Assembly (NCBI GenBank): GCA_028280845.1
Contig: JANQKZ010000045.1
Span: 1 to 64,000 of the forward strand
Origin: Opitutales bacterium
GTDB lineage: Bacteria; Verrucomicrobiota; Verrucomicrobiia; Opitutales; JABSRG01
Direction: 5' to 3'
Length of the DNA: 64,000 bases
Under the pieces are notes generated by a model. It did no database searches and was not told the origin of the DNA. It saw only the letters and a list, made by a program, of their open reading frames with translations. Positions within the stretch are counted from its first letter, which is position 1. Each line of letters begins with the position of its first letter. The position numbers were made by a program, and so were the translations under genes. Shown piece by piece: positions 27,134 to 35,415 of this stretch.

Positions 27134-30100
27134 ATGAATGTCTTATACGATATTACGACTTTGGGGAAAATCCATTGTACACCCAAAGTAAAGCCAACAG
27201 GAATACACAAGGCCACCGAGGCATTGGGTATAGCAATAGGGAACCAGGAGAATATAAATTTATTTCTCTCATCGCACCCTCACCTTTTAGCACAAACCTT
27301 TAAATATTTAGAAGATACAGGCATATTCTCAACCGACCAATTCCTCCTTTCCGGCTTGCCGAACCCGTCAAGTGGTCACTACACAAAAATTGCAGCAAAC
27401 TCAGGAAAATTTAACTTCGGAAATTTAAAGCAATTCACTTCAGAATACTTCGCCAATAGTTACATTCCTGAAGAAGTTTTTAATTCAGGACTAATTGATG
27501 TTTATCACCTCAATTGGCGGGGGAATGATAAATTACCAGAACACAGTTTCCCCAATATAGTTCTAACTGTGTTTGATGTTATTGCCATCAAACACCCGGA
27601 ATGGTTCGTGAGACCTGGGCAATTAAACCTACATGGCCAGTACTTAAATACCTTCATTAAGTCAGTTAGACCCTGGCACACCATCGCCGTGAATACCGAA
27701 AGTGTAAAAAGGGATCTGCTTTCCCTTTTCCCTCATATTTCCATAGAACAAATTTTCGTAGTTCCCCTCGCAGTCTCATCTAAGTTTGGTGCCGTTCCCT
27801 CTTTTGACGAAATCGATGCTGTAAGGCTCAAATATAATATCCCGTCGGGCCGCAAATATATCCTTAGCGTAAATACCCTAGAGCCTCGGAAAAACACAAT
27901 ATCAGTTACTAAAGCATTTTCGATTTTGGCCCAGGAGTATGAAATAGATGATTGTTGCTTAGTTCTAGCTGGTTCAAAGGGTTGGCTTTCAGAAGACCTT
28001 TTGGCCCTCGATAATAATAGCTTCGGTAAAGGAAATGCTTCCATTCATATTACCGGGTATGTCGATGACGAGGATCTACCTACCCTGTATTCGGGTGCAT
28101 CCCTGTTTTGTTACCCCTCCCTTGATGAGGGCTTTGGGTTGCCCGTCTTGGAGGCAATGAGAGCCGGCGTACCTGTCTTGACCTCAAATTGCCCTCCCTT
28201 GAAAGAGACCGCCGGAGATGGAGCAGAATTTGCAGAGCCCATGAATGTAAATGAGCTAGCGGAAAAAATGTTCCAAATTCTTACTGAAGAAAAGACATCT
28301 ATTGCCCTTAAAGAACGAGGACTAAAAAGAGCAGAAACTTTTACCTGGGATTCCAGCGCAAAGAAAATGGTCGATGTATACCAGAAAATCACCGCGCGGA
28401 GAAAACCCGGTAATAAATCCTCCTTAAAAAACCTTATCCCTTTAAGCCGGGATCTCAATGAAAGTAAGACAGCATACAGAAACTCTGTCGTGGAAAATAA
28501 AAATAACCTAAAATTCATTTCGAACGAATATCAGGAGAGCCGTGTTTTCATTGTGGGAAACAGCCAGGGTATACCCACAGTGGACCTGCAACCCCTGCAT
28601 AAGGAATTCACATTTGCTTTAGACGGTTTCTATCTCGAATACGGAAATCTGGACTGGAAACCTTCTTTTTATTTAGCCCAAAACAATACCCAGGACCCGG
28701 AAATAATTCGGACGCTTAACGGGCTTACAGGTTCGAAGTTCTTTTTTGAAGATAGCTTTAGAGGCTACCTTAGGGATGGTCCCGGAGTATTTTATTTTTC
28801 CCGAGATTCCAACCATAAAGAAACTTCCGATTTAGCAGCTTATGACTTCGAATTGGCTGACGGACTACAGGGACCAGGCTGTCCTCTGTGTTCAGCCATT
28901 CAGTTAGCTGTGTTCATGGGATTCAGTGAAATTTACCTCTTGAATTGCAGGCTCGAATACACGGCATGGCATGAAAGCTTCCGTAAACTTATGGAACAAA
29001 AAGGCAGATACATTGCCATTAATGCCTTTAACGGGAACAATCCCATTTACCATCAGTTTGATTACTACTCAACTTTCTTAGAAGAGCTCATCCTAAAATT
29101 CAATCGACTGGAACGGGCCACCCTGGATGAAACTCAAGCTATTTCCTTCCTATTGGATTCTGATTATTGTGATAAAGGAACTATGGTCGATGTTGGAGCT
29201 CACCGAGGTCATAGTGCTAAGCACTTTAGCCACAAAAATTGGACAATCTTCTGCTTTGAACCGGACCCTGCAAACCGGGAACATCTCCTCAGAAGGTTTG
29301 GTAAAGCATGGAATGTAATCATCGATAACAGAGCAGTCAGTGACCATGAGGCAGAGGATGTATCCTTTTTTACGTCGGAGGAGAGTACGGGGATTAGTGC
29401 CCTACACTCCTTTCGGGACTCCCACACATTATCTAATAGAGTCAATGTAACAACCGTCAAAAATCTTCTCGAAGAGTATGGGATCGAATCGGTAGATTTC
29501 CTAAAAATTGATGTTGAAGGATTCGACTTCAACGTGCTCAAAGGCGTCCCTTGGGAGAAAGTCAGGCCTGAAGTGATTGAGTGCGAGTTTGAGGATGCTA
29601 AAACTCTGAAGATGGGGCACACTTGGAGAGATATTGCTCAATTTCTAAAGGAAAAAGGATATACCATCTACATCAGCGAATGGCACCCCATTACTCGATA
29701 TGGAATCCCTCATGATTGGAACCGCTTGGTCCCCTGGCCCGAAAAAGATGTTCCTAGTGAATCATGGGGCAACATTCTTGCTTTTAAAAACGACCCAGGC
29801 TACGGAGCAATTTCAAATGCTTTCAGAAATGTAATTTCGTTTAATCCGAAAACTGAACCCCCTACTCTATACAAGGAATCAGAACCAAATAAACCTAATA
29901 AGTGGACTCCAATTTCCGATTCATGGGATGTCGACAACTCCAATGGGTTAGTGATTTTGGGAAATGGCCCTTCCTTAAAGAATATAGACCTAAACTTACT
30001 TTCTTCACTCGAAACAGTGGGAATGAATGCAGCTTATCGCCATTGGGAAGCAATTAATTGGTTTCCCACCTATTATTGCTGCCTTGATTCCGTCGTCGTC

Positions 30101-33100
30101 GAGTCGCATGCAAAGGAAATATTAAGTTTGATCAATAATCGGAACGAAAATGGCATAAAACTGTTTTTCTTACATAGTAATATTTTAGAGGTATATCCGG
30201 AGATTGAGAAAATCCCTATAGTTTTGATCTTCGAGAAAGTCTATCAAGATCCCCCTTTTAAAGATCTAAAACACACTACAACTGGGGCTGGTGCGGCAAT
30301 CCTTGGGATGGCTTTAGGTTATAACCATATCTTTCTTCTCGGGGTTGATTGTAATTATGTTGAGCAGATAAATGAGGCAGTAGTAGTGGAAGACCAGACG
30401 TTGGAAATTACTTCTACCCCAGAGAATAACCCTAATTATTACTTTGAAGGCTACCAGGTCGCAGGCGATAAATTTCAAATCCCCAATTCACTCCCGAATC
30501 TACATAAGAAAAGTTGGGAGAACGTATATACAATTGCCAAAAACCTTGGAGTGGAGGTAACGAATTGCAACAGCCAAAGTCGTGTAGATGTTTTCAAATT
30601 CGCTGATTGGAGAGAATTACCTGAGCTCCCTGTCCTGCCTCAGGCAATCGTTCAAAAGGAAGAGAACGAATCCCTTGTAGTAAATGCCAAAAAGATAGCT
30701 CAGGTTTCGTCTCAGACCATCGTATTTCAAAATACTATCAATGTCATAGTAACTAACCTCCAGCCTAAAAAGGGATTTTCTATTTCTTTTATGTTCGAGG
30801 CCGGAAAGTCTACTCTTCTACCGCTTACTTGGGAATGTGAAATTAATGGAGAGAAAGTCGACTTAATCTTAAATCCAAGAACTATCCCATACTTATACAC
30901 CCTCGATCTCCCCTTTCAATTAACAGGCCGAAATTGTAGTATCAAAATATCCAATCCACGTCCCACCTTTAGCACAAGAAATTCTAAGGATACCAATACA
31001 TGTCGTGTTTTTTGCTTTAGGTTTCACTCCGAAGATCAGACCCCCTTGCCGTTACCATTGTTCAATGGCATAAATTACCTTCTTTCTAATCAGGATGTTG
31101 CAGAAGCGATTTTGGGGAAAACGATGAAAAGTGCTTATTTTCATTACTGTAATTTCGGTTTCAAAGAGGGGCGCAGGATATTCCCGGACATCACTCTAAA
31201 TGGAAACTCAGGTACATTAGAGCAATATGTGAAAGCTACTTTTGATGGTGTAACCTATTTGAGCGAGAATCCTGACGTTCGTGAATCTGTTTTAAAAGGA
31301 AAATCTCCTTCAGGATTACACCACTTTCTCAATCATGGTAAAATTGAAGGAAGAACTCCTCCCATTCAAAAAAGCGGTTCGGTAATCCTTGGAACTTCCA
31401 CCGATTACTTTAACCAAAAATTGGAAGATTGCACAAATGAAATTGAACAACTTCGAACTGCACTGAACGAAGAGCGCAATAGAACGGCTCTAAACAAGGC
31501 CCAGCAGGAAAAGCAAATCCATGAATTAACCATAGATGCTAAAAGAAGCCACAACTGGAACACTCACCAAGAGCAAGATATCCTTACCTTATTCAGTGAG
31601 ACTCGAGGCTTGAAACGAAAATTGGAAGCCGCGAAAAAAGCAGCGGCACTCACATTAAAAAGGGAGATTGATAAGATTTGGAATCAAATCACAGATAAAG
31701 TTAAATCCCTCGAATTTAAATTGAGTAATAATGAGTCTCTTATTTCGTCCCTGCAACTCAGAGTCTCCTCCCTCACCTCCTTCATCGAAGAAAAAAACTC
31801 CTATTTAGAGAAAGAAGTTCAGCTTGGTAAGAACCAACACCTACACTTAAATAAAAAGCTTTTAGACTTTGAGAATACTGCAATTTCAAAGCTGACCACC
31901 CTTAAGCGAGAACTAAATGAGAGAGCGCATCGTTGGGAAAAAATTATCCTAGATTTTCAGGAGATCAAAAAGAATTCCGCAGACCATTTTTCATCCCTAT
32001 CGAAGAAGGTTTCGGAGAACCAAAATTATACCGAAAATTCCGTAAAGAATATAAAGGAAGTCTACGAGAAGCAATTCGCGTCTATCAGGAGGGATTTAAA
32101 TGCAAACAAGGAACAGGGTAGAACTACACAGGAGCAACTTTCGAAGTCTTTTTCCACCTCTGTGGAACAGGCCAAGAAGATAGAAGAAACTATACAGGAG
32201 GAAACAAAGCGGAACGATGCCCTTAAATTGGCTCTTAATGAAACACAGGACCAGTTCCACCAAATTGCCAATAGCATAAAGAAACAATTTGTCACTGAAT
32301 TATCCTCTCAGAAAAGACTTTTAGGTAACTTAATTAAAACTGAGCGGTCAGAACGAATTCTCGATTTTGCTAGAAGAGATTCAACAGGGCAATTCCCACA
32401 AAAAATAATAATCCAAATTACAATCCCTCGTTGCGGAAGCACCTGGGTGATGGATTCCTTAAGGTGTCATCCCGCAATTTTTATGGAGCCGACAGCTCTA
32501 ATATTTAAACAATTAAACTTGATGGGAGGAAGATACCCTTCGGGCCTATCTAACCTGGATGATGCTGTTAAACCTATTGAAGTTAACAGTGCAAGGAATA
32601 TTGGGGTTAAAATCCCAGAATTCACTGTCAAAGATTTAGATAAAGAGATACTGGGCCCTATGACTTCCGAGCCCTATGCTTTGGAAAAAGTTCACCCACA
32701 ATTCTTCGACTTTCAAGCAGACGCGTTTTTGAAAAAAGTAGAGGAGTTCGAATCCAAATACCGAGTTCACTTCGTTTTCATTTATCAGTATCGCGATCCT
32801 AAGGCAGCCATTCTTTCATTCCTACGTTATAAAAAACGCGATTCTAAGTGGTTCAGAAATTTCCCTGATAATGAAGTCTTTGAATACTATTATAAATCCT
32901 ATGAATCCCTATTAACCCTAGCTCGGAAGAAGAAAGGAATTGTGGTGACTCTTGAGGGAATAAAACAAAATCATAAAGGTATTCTTACAAAAATATTTGA
33001 TTCGCTTTGGGAGCCCAATCCAGCATCCGAATCTATAGCATCTTACGCAAATAATGTTACCCGTCGAAGTAAACGGTTAAAATCGACTTTCCTCCAAGAG

Positions 33101-33217
33101 GAATCACTTCAAAAAAAGGAAGACAATTTTGAAGCTCTGTTCATGCAACATGCGGAACAAATGAAAGCCATTTACAAGTGTTATCACTCCTTGAATAGAT
33201 TTAAGCAGCTTTCATAA
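27134..33217 (+). CDS. Giant multidomain glycan-assembly protein (GT4, DUF115, FkbM, DUF115, coiled coil, sulfotransferase-like)
   Basis: 2027 residues from ATG 27134; the frame opens earlier, but that start lies inside the previous gene. Order: GT4 (1-425; YILSVNTLEPRKNT, DEGFGLPVLEAMRAG); DUF115-like (465-650; VFIVGNSQGIP, a degenerate GNGPSL); FkbM methyltransferase (670-890; MVDVGAHRGHSAKHF, FLKIDVEGFDFNVLKG); DUF115 (935-1160; VILGNGPSLKNI); a beta-rich module (1180-1300); two NPDV/EGR-type repeats (about 1309-1349 and 1369-1409); a long coiled coil (1425-1740); and a sulfotransferase-like end (1755-2027) with the P-loop-like IPRCGSTWVMDSLRCHP. No signal peptide. Probably a cytoplasmic multi-enzyme scaffold building and modifying one glycan unit. 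Confidence 0.82.
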   Translation: MNVLYDITTLGKIHCTPKVKPTGIHKATEALGIAIGNQENINLFLSSHPHLLAQTFKYLEDTGIFSTDQFLLSGLPNPSSGHYTKIAANSGKFNFGNLKQFTSEYFANSYIPEEVFNSGLIDVYHLNWRGNDKLPEHSFPNIVLTVFDVIAIKHPEWFVRPGQLNLHGQYLNTFIKSVRPWHTIAVNTESVKRDLLSLFPHISIEQIFVVPLAVSSKFGAVPSFDEIDAVRLKYNIPSGRKYILSVNTLEPRKNTISVTKAFSILAQEYEIDDCCLVLAGSKGWLSEDLLALDNNSFGKGNASIHITGYVDDEDLPTLYSGASLFCYPSLDEGFGLPVLEAMRAGVPVLTSNCPPLKETAGDGAEFAEPMNVNELAEKMFQILTEEKTSIALKERGLKRAETFTWDSSAKKMVDVYQKITARRKPGNKSSLKNLIPLSRDLNESKTAYRNSVVENKNNLKFISNEYQESRVFIVGNSQGIPTVDLQPLHKEFTFALDGFYLEYGNLDWKPSFYLAQNNTQDPEIIRTLNGLTGSKFFFEDSFRGYLRDGPGVFYFSRDSNHKETSDLAAYDFELADGLQGPGCPLCSAIQLAVFMGFSEIYLLNCRLEYTAWHESFRKLMEQKGRYIAINAFNGNNPIYHQFDYYSTFLEELILKFNRLERATLDETQAISFLLDSDYCDKGTMVDVGAHRGHSAKHFSHKNWTIFCFEPDPANREHLLRRFGKAWNVIIDNRAVSDHEAEDVSFFTSEESTGISALHSFRDSHTLSNRVNVTTVKNLLEEYGIESVDFLKIDVEGFDFNVLKGVPWEKVRPEVIECEFEDAKTLKMGHTWRDIAQFLKEKGYTIYISEWHPITRYGIPHDWNRLVPWPEKDVPSESWGNILAFKNDPGYGAISNAFRNVISFNPKTEPPTLYKESEPNKPNKWTPISDSWDVDNSNGLVILGNGPSLKNIDLNLLSSLETVGMNAAYRHWEAINWFPTYYCCLDSVVVESHAKEILSLINNRNENGIKLFFLHSNILEVYPEIEKIPIVLIFEKVYQDPPFKDLKHTTTGAGAAILGMALGYNHIFLLGVDCNYVEQINEAVVVEDQTLEITSTPENNPNYYFEGYQVAGDKFQIPNSLPNLHKKSWENVYTIAKNLGVEVTNCNSQSRVDVFKFADWRELPELPVLPQAIVQKEENESLVVNAKKIAQVSSQTIVFQNTINVIVTNLQPKKGFSISFMFEAGKSTLLPLTWECEINGEKVDLILNPRTIPYLYTLDLPFQLTGRNCSIKISNPRPTFSTRNSKDTNTCRVFCFRFHSEDQTPLPLPLFNGINYLLSNQDVAEAILGKTMKSAYFHYCNFGFKEGRRIFPDITLNGNSGTLEQYVKATFDGVTYLSENPDVRESVLKGKSPSGLHHFLNHGKIEGRTPPIQKSGSVILGTSTDYFNQKLEDCTNEIEQLRTALNEERNRTALNKAQQEKQIHELTIDAKRSHNWNTHQEQDILTLFSETRGLKRKLEAAKKAAALTLKREIDKIWNQITDKVKSLEFKLSNNESLISSLQLRVSSLTSFIEEKNSYLEKEVQLGKNQHLHLNKKLLDFENTAISKLTTLKRELNERAHRWEKIILDFQEIKKNSADHFSSLSKKVSENQNYTENSVKNIKEVYEKQFASIRRDLNANKEQGRTTQEQLSKSFSTSVEQAKKIEETIQEETKRNDALKLALNETQDQFHQIANSIKKQFVTELSSQKRLLGNLIKTERSERILDFARRDSTGQFPQKIIIQITIPRCGSTWVMDSLRCHPAIFMEPTALIFKQLNLMGGRYPSGLSNLDDAVKPIEVNSARNIGVKIPEFTVKDLDKEILGPMTSEPYALEKVHPQFFDFQADAFLKKVEEFESKYRVHFVFIYQYRDPKAAILSFLRYKKRDSKWFRNFPDNEVFEYYYKSYESLLTLARKKKGIVVTLEGIKQNHKGILTKIFDSLWEPNPASESIASYANNVTRRSKRLKSTFLQEESLQKKEDNFEALFMQHAEQMKAIYKCYHSLNRFKQLS

Positions 33218-33230
33218 CTGAAAGAATAAA

Positions 33231-33926
33231 CTACTCCATAGAATGGGCCCGGTGTATTTCCTTTGTCAGGGCAAACAGCTCTGCCACTACCCAACCCGTT
33301 TGATCATCTATATCCTGGGACTCCATTGGAGGGGTAGGGAACAGAATGGGGGTTTTACCAATCCTCGCCCGAGTCGCCTCAAAACTTGAAGAACTAAAAA
33401 TATATAGATTTGAGTTTTCTTCGTACCACGGCTCCAAATCCTGTGTGCGGATTAGGTTTTCAGGATCGTGATTCACAGGTGAACCGTTATCTCGATAAAA
33501 TCGTGTTTGATAACGATTCACGGTAAACAAACTATCCTTTCCCTCTGCCAATCCATTTTGATATTCCTTTAAAGCCAGTCTGATAGACTCAGAACTCAAA
33601 AGGGGATTGGTCGTATGTGTCATCAAGTAGGTTTCAGCTGAAATAGCTTGAATATCATCCTTTATTATTGAGTTCATACTCACAAAATCACCGCAGATAT
33701 CTGGCTTCCGATCTCGTATCAAGACTTTCTCCGAATCGAATAAACCATTTGAAGCCAATATATCTCTTGCATCGGTGTTGATGACTATCTGATCGATTTC
33801 ATTAACGCTTAGTAAAGTGCCAAGAATCCACCGAAATAGTGGCTTACCCGCAAATTCTCGAAAATTCTTCCCCTTAACCCGCTCACTATGGGCCTTCATG
33901 GGAAGTAAAGCTACGATTTTCTTCAT
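33231..33926 (-). CDS. CMP-sugar synthetase (NeuA/acylneuraminate cytidylyltransferase family)
   Basis: A 231-residue nucleotidyltransferase. The N-terminal ALLPMKAHSERVKGKNFREF is the CTP-binding signature of CMP-NeuAc/CMP-Kdo synthetases, and FAGKPLFRWILGTLL follows. Asp residues in VINTDARDIL and the THTTNPLLSS segment match the family. It activates an acidic ulosonic or related sugar with CMP. Its ATG overlaps the stop of the upstream cytidylyltransferase-like gene by four bases. It converges on the giant glycan protein, 13 bases away. The sugar is unknown; the neighbouring aldolase may make it. Confidence 0.85.
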   Translation of the reverse strand: MKKIVALLPMKAHSERVKGKNFREFAGKPLFRWILGTLLSVNEIDQIVINTDARDILASNGLFDSEKVLIRDRKPDICGDFVSMNSIIKDDIQAISAETYLMTHTTNPLLSSESIRLALKEYQNGLAEGKDSLFTVNRYQTRFYRDNGSPVNHDPENLIRTQDLEPWYEENSNLYIFSSSSFEATRARIGKTPILFPTPPMESQDIDDQTGWVVAELFALTKEIHRAHSME

Positions 33927-34600
33927 ATGTCTTGATTGGGAGAATTGTTTAATTCGCTTATTAAGGTGTCCATGCGCTCTAGGACGTGGTAGTCCAAATT
34001 TTCAGGAAAACCCACCTCCATGAAGTGAGGATTTACACCACTGCGAGTCTTGGTCTTTCGAAACACCTCCGCGTTAAATAAATAAAAAGTTGAGTTCTCT
34101 TCCATATAAGGAACCATCCGGTGTGTTCGCTGCAACTTTAGCGGATGGTGATTAACTGGAACATAGCCAAAAGCTTCCTCTCTCCAAAACCGAGCCCTTA
34201 CTCGGTTAGCCCCAATAACGGCATCATATGGAGAATTCATTTTGAGGAAGTCGAACCCTTTCTCAACTGTTGTAGACTGAAGAAAAGGGAAGGTGACATG
34301 AATTTGTCCAACCGGTTCATGGCGTATTCTCGAATAATCAAGAAAATAGGAGATTAGATTGTCAACTGAGGTATGGGGATCAATCAAATCGGGATCGCGT
34401 AAATAGGGTATGACATGACTAAGATTCGCGTCATGCTGTATCGATTCAATTAACTGGGGAGAGTCTGTATCAACGAATAATTTAAAACCGGAAAACCGCG
34501 ACAAAGTATGGCGCCACAACGGCTGCCCTTGGAACTCTACATGGTTTATGCTTGGATTAATATTCGATTGAAATTCAATCGGAATAAAAAGCACTCTCAT
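33923..34600 (-). CDS. Divergent cytidylyltransferase-like protein
   Basis: 225 residues, related to its downstream neighbour: the ELNNS end, THRMVPYMEENSTFYLFNAE and QLHVTFPFLQS-type segments line up with the neighbour's RTQDLEPWYEENSNLYIFSS and THTTNPLLSS. The N-terminal CTP-binding motif is degenerate: MRVLFIPIEFQSNINPSINH lacks the usual R-x-x-S-K-x-x-x-x-K. Either it uses a different nucleotide contact, or it is a non-catalytic subunit of a heteromer with the 33231-33926 product. It is coupled on both sides by four-base overlaps (ATGA) with the aldolase and the synthetase. Confidence 0.7.
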   Translation of the reverse strand: MRVLFIPIEFQSNINPSINHVEFQGQPLWRHTLSRFSGFKLFVDTDSPQLIESIQHDANLSHVIPYLRDPDLIDPHTSVDNLISYFLDYSRIRHEPVGQIHVTFPFLQSTTVEKGFDFLKMNSPYDAVIGANRVRARFWREEAFGYVPVNHHPLKLQRTHRMVPYMEENSTFYLFNAEVFRKTKTRSGVNPHFMEVGFPENLDYHVLERMDTLISELNNSPNQDI

Positions 34601-35355
34601 TTCGAATTCCTCAAATCAGCCCTAATTTTGGATAAGGCTTCTAAACTCCTTTGCTGAATAATTGTAATATCCAAACTCAAGGCAATAAGTTGATATCCTT
34701 CCTGAAGACGGAGGAGAACTTCTTTAGGATCAGGTTGAACAACATGAATCCCTGCTATTACTCCTTTGTCCTTACAGGTTTTTAGTATTTTATTTCGAGC
34801 TTCTATATAATCCGGATGATCAAATTGGGCAGCAATCCCCATTGAGGCCGATAAATCGTAAGGCCCTATGAAAACGGCATCAATACCCTCTACCGATAAG
34901 ATATCTTCGAGATTTTGGACTGCTTCGATGTGTTCAATCTGAACTGAGACCAAAAGCTCCTGATTTGCATTCTGAAAATGCTCCTCTACCTTCAGGCCAT
35001 ATTCGTTTGCCCTGCAAAATCCTACCCCGCGTTTTCCTAACGGCGGGTAATATACTGCATCCACTAAAAGTTCTGCCTCCTCCCTGGTCGTAACGAGGGG
35101 GCAAATTATTCCTTTGGCTCCAGCATCGATATAACGCTTCACCAGCGCATAGTCTACCCCATGGAGACGAACAAAAGGCATGCATTCAGGGTTTCCAGAT
35201 TTAATTGCCTGAAACATTGTTTGGGTCTCTGGTAGATCCACCGCCGAATGTTCAGCGTCAACACAAAGAAAATCATATCCACATTCAGCCATCATTTCAG
35301 AAATAATGGGGCTTCCAGAATTTATCCAACTACCGATCAGTACTTTGCTCAACAT
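34597..35355 (-). CDS. HpcH/HpaI-family pyruvate aldolase
   Basis: A 252-residue class II aldolase of the 2-keto-3-deoxy-L-rhamnonate aldolase (RhmA)/HpaI type. The TIM-barrel motifs are IGSWINSGSPIISEMMA, DFLCVDAEHSAVDL (metal-adjacent Glu/His), PFVRLHGVDYALVKRYIDAG, GIICPLVTTREEAE, VSVQIEHIEAVQNLEDIL (metal Glu) and DAVFIGPYDLSASMG. Such enzymes reversibly condense pyruvate with an aldehyde to give 2-keto-3-deoxy acids. Sitting first in an overlapping operon with two CMP-sugar synthetase-like genes, it may make an ulosonic acid for activation rather than degrade one. That role is inference. Confidence 0.85.
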   Translation of the reverse strand: MLSKVLIGSWINSGSPIISEMMAECGYDFLCVDAEHSAVDLPETQTMFQAIKSGNPECMPFVRLHGVDYALVKRYIDAGAKGIICPLVTTREEAELLVDAVYYPPLGKRGVGFCRANEYGLKVEEHFQNANQELLVSVQIEHIEAVQNLEDILSVEGIDAVFIGPYDLSASMGIAAQFDHPDYIEARNKILKTCKDKGVIAGIHVVQPDPKEVLLRLQEGYQLIALSLDITIIQQRSLEALSKIRADLRNSK

Positions 35356-35415
35356 AAGGTTCTATTTTCGCTTAATAGGACGGGGAACAGACTTCAGTCT
35401 CCCCAGTTTTAAGGG

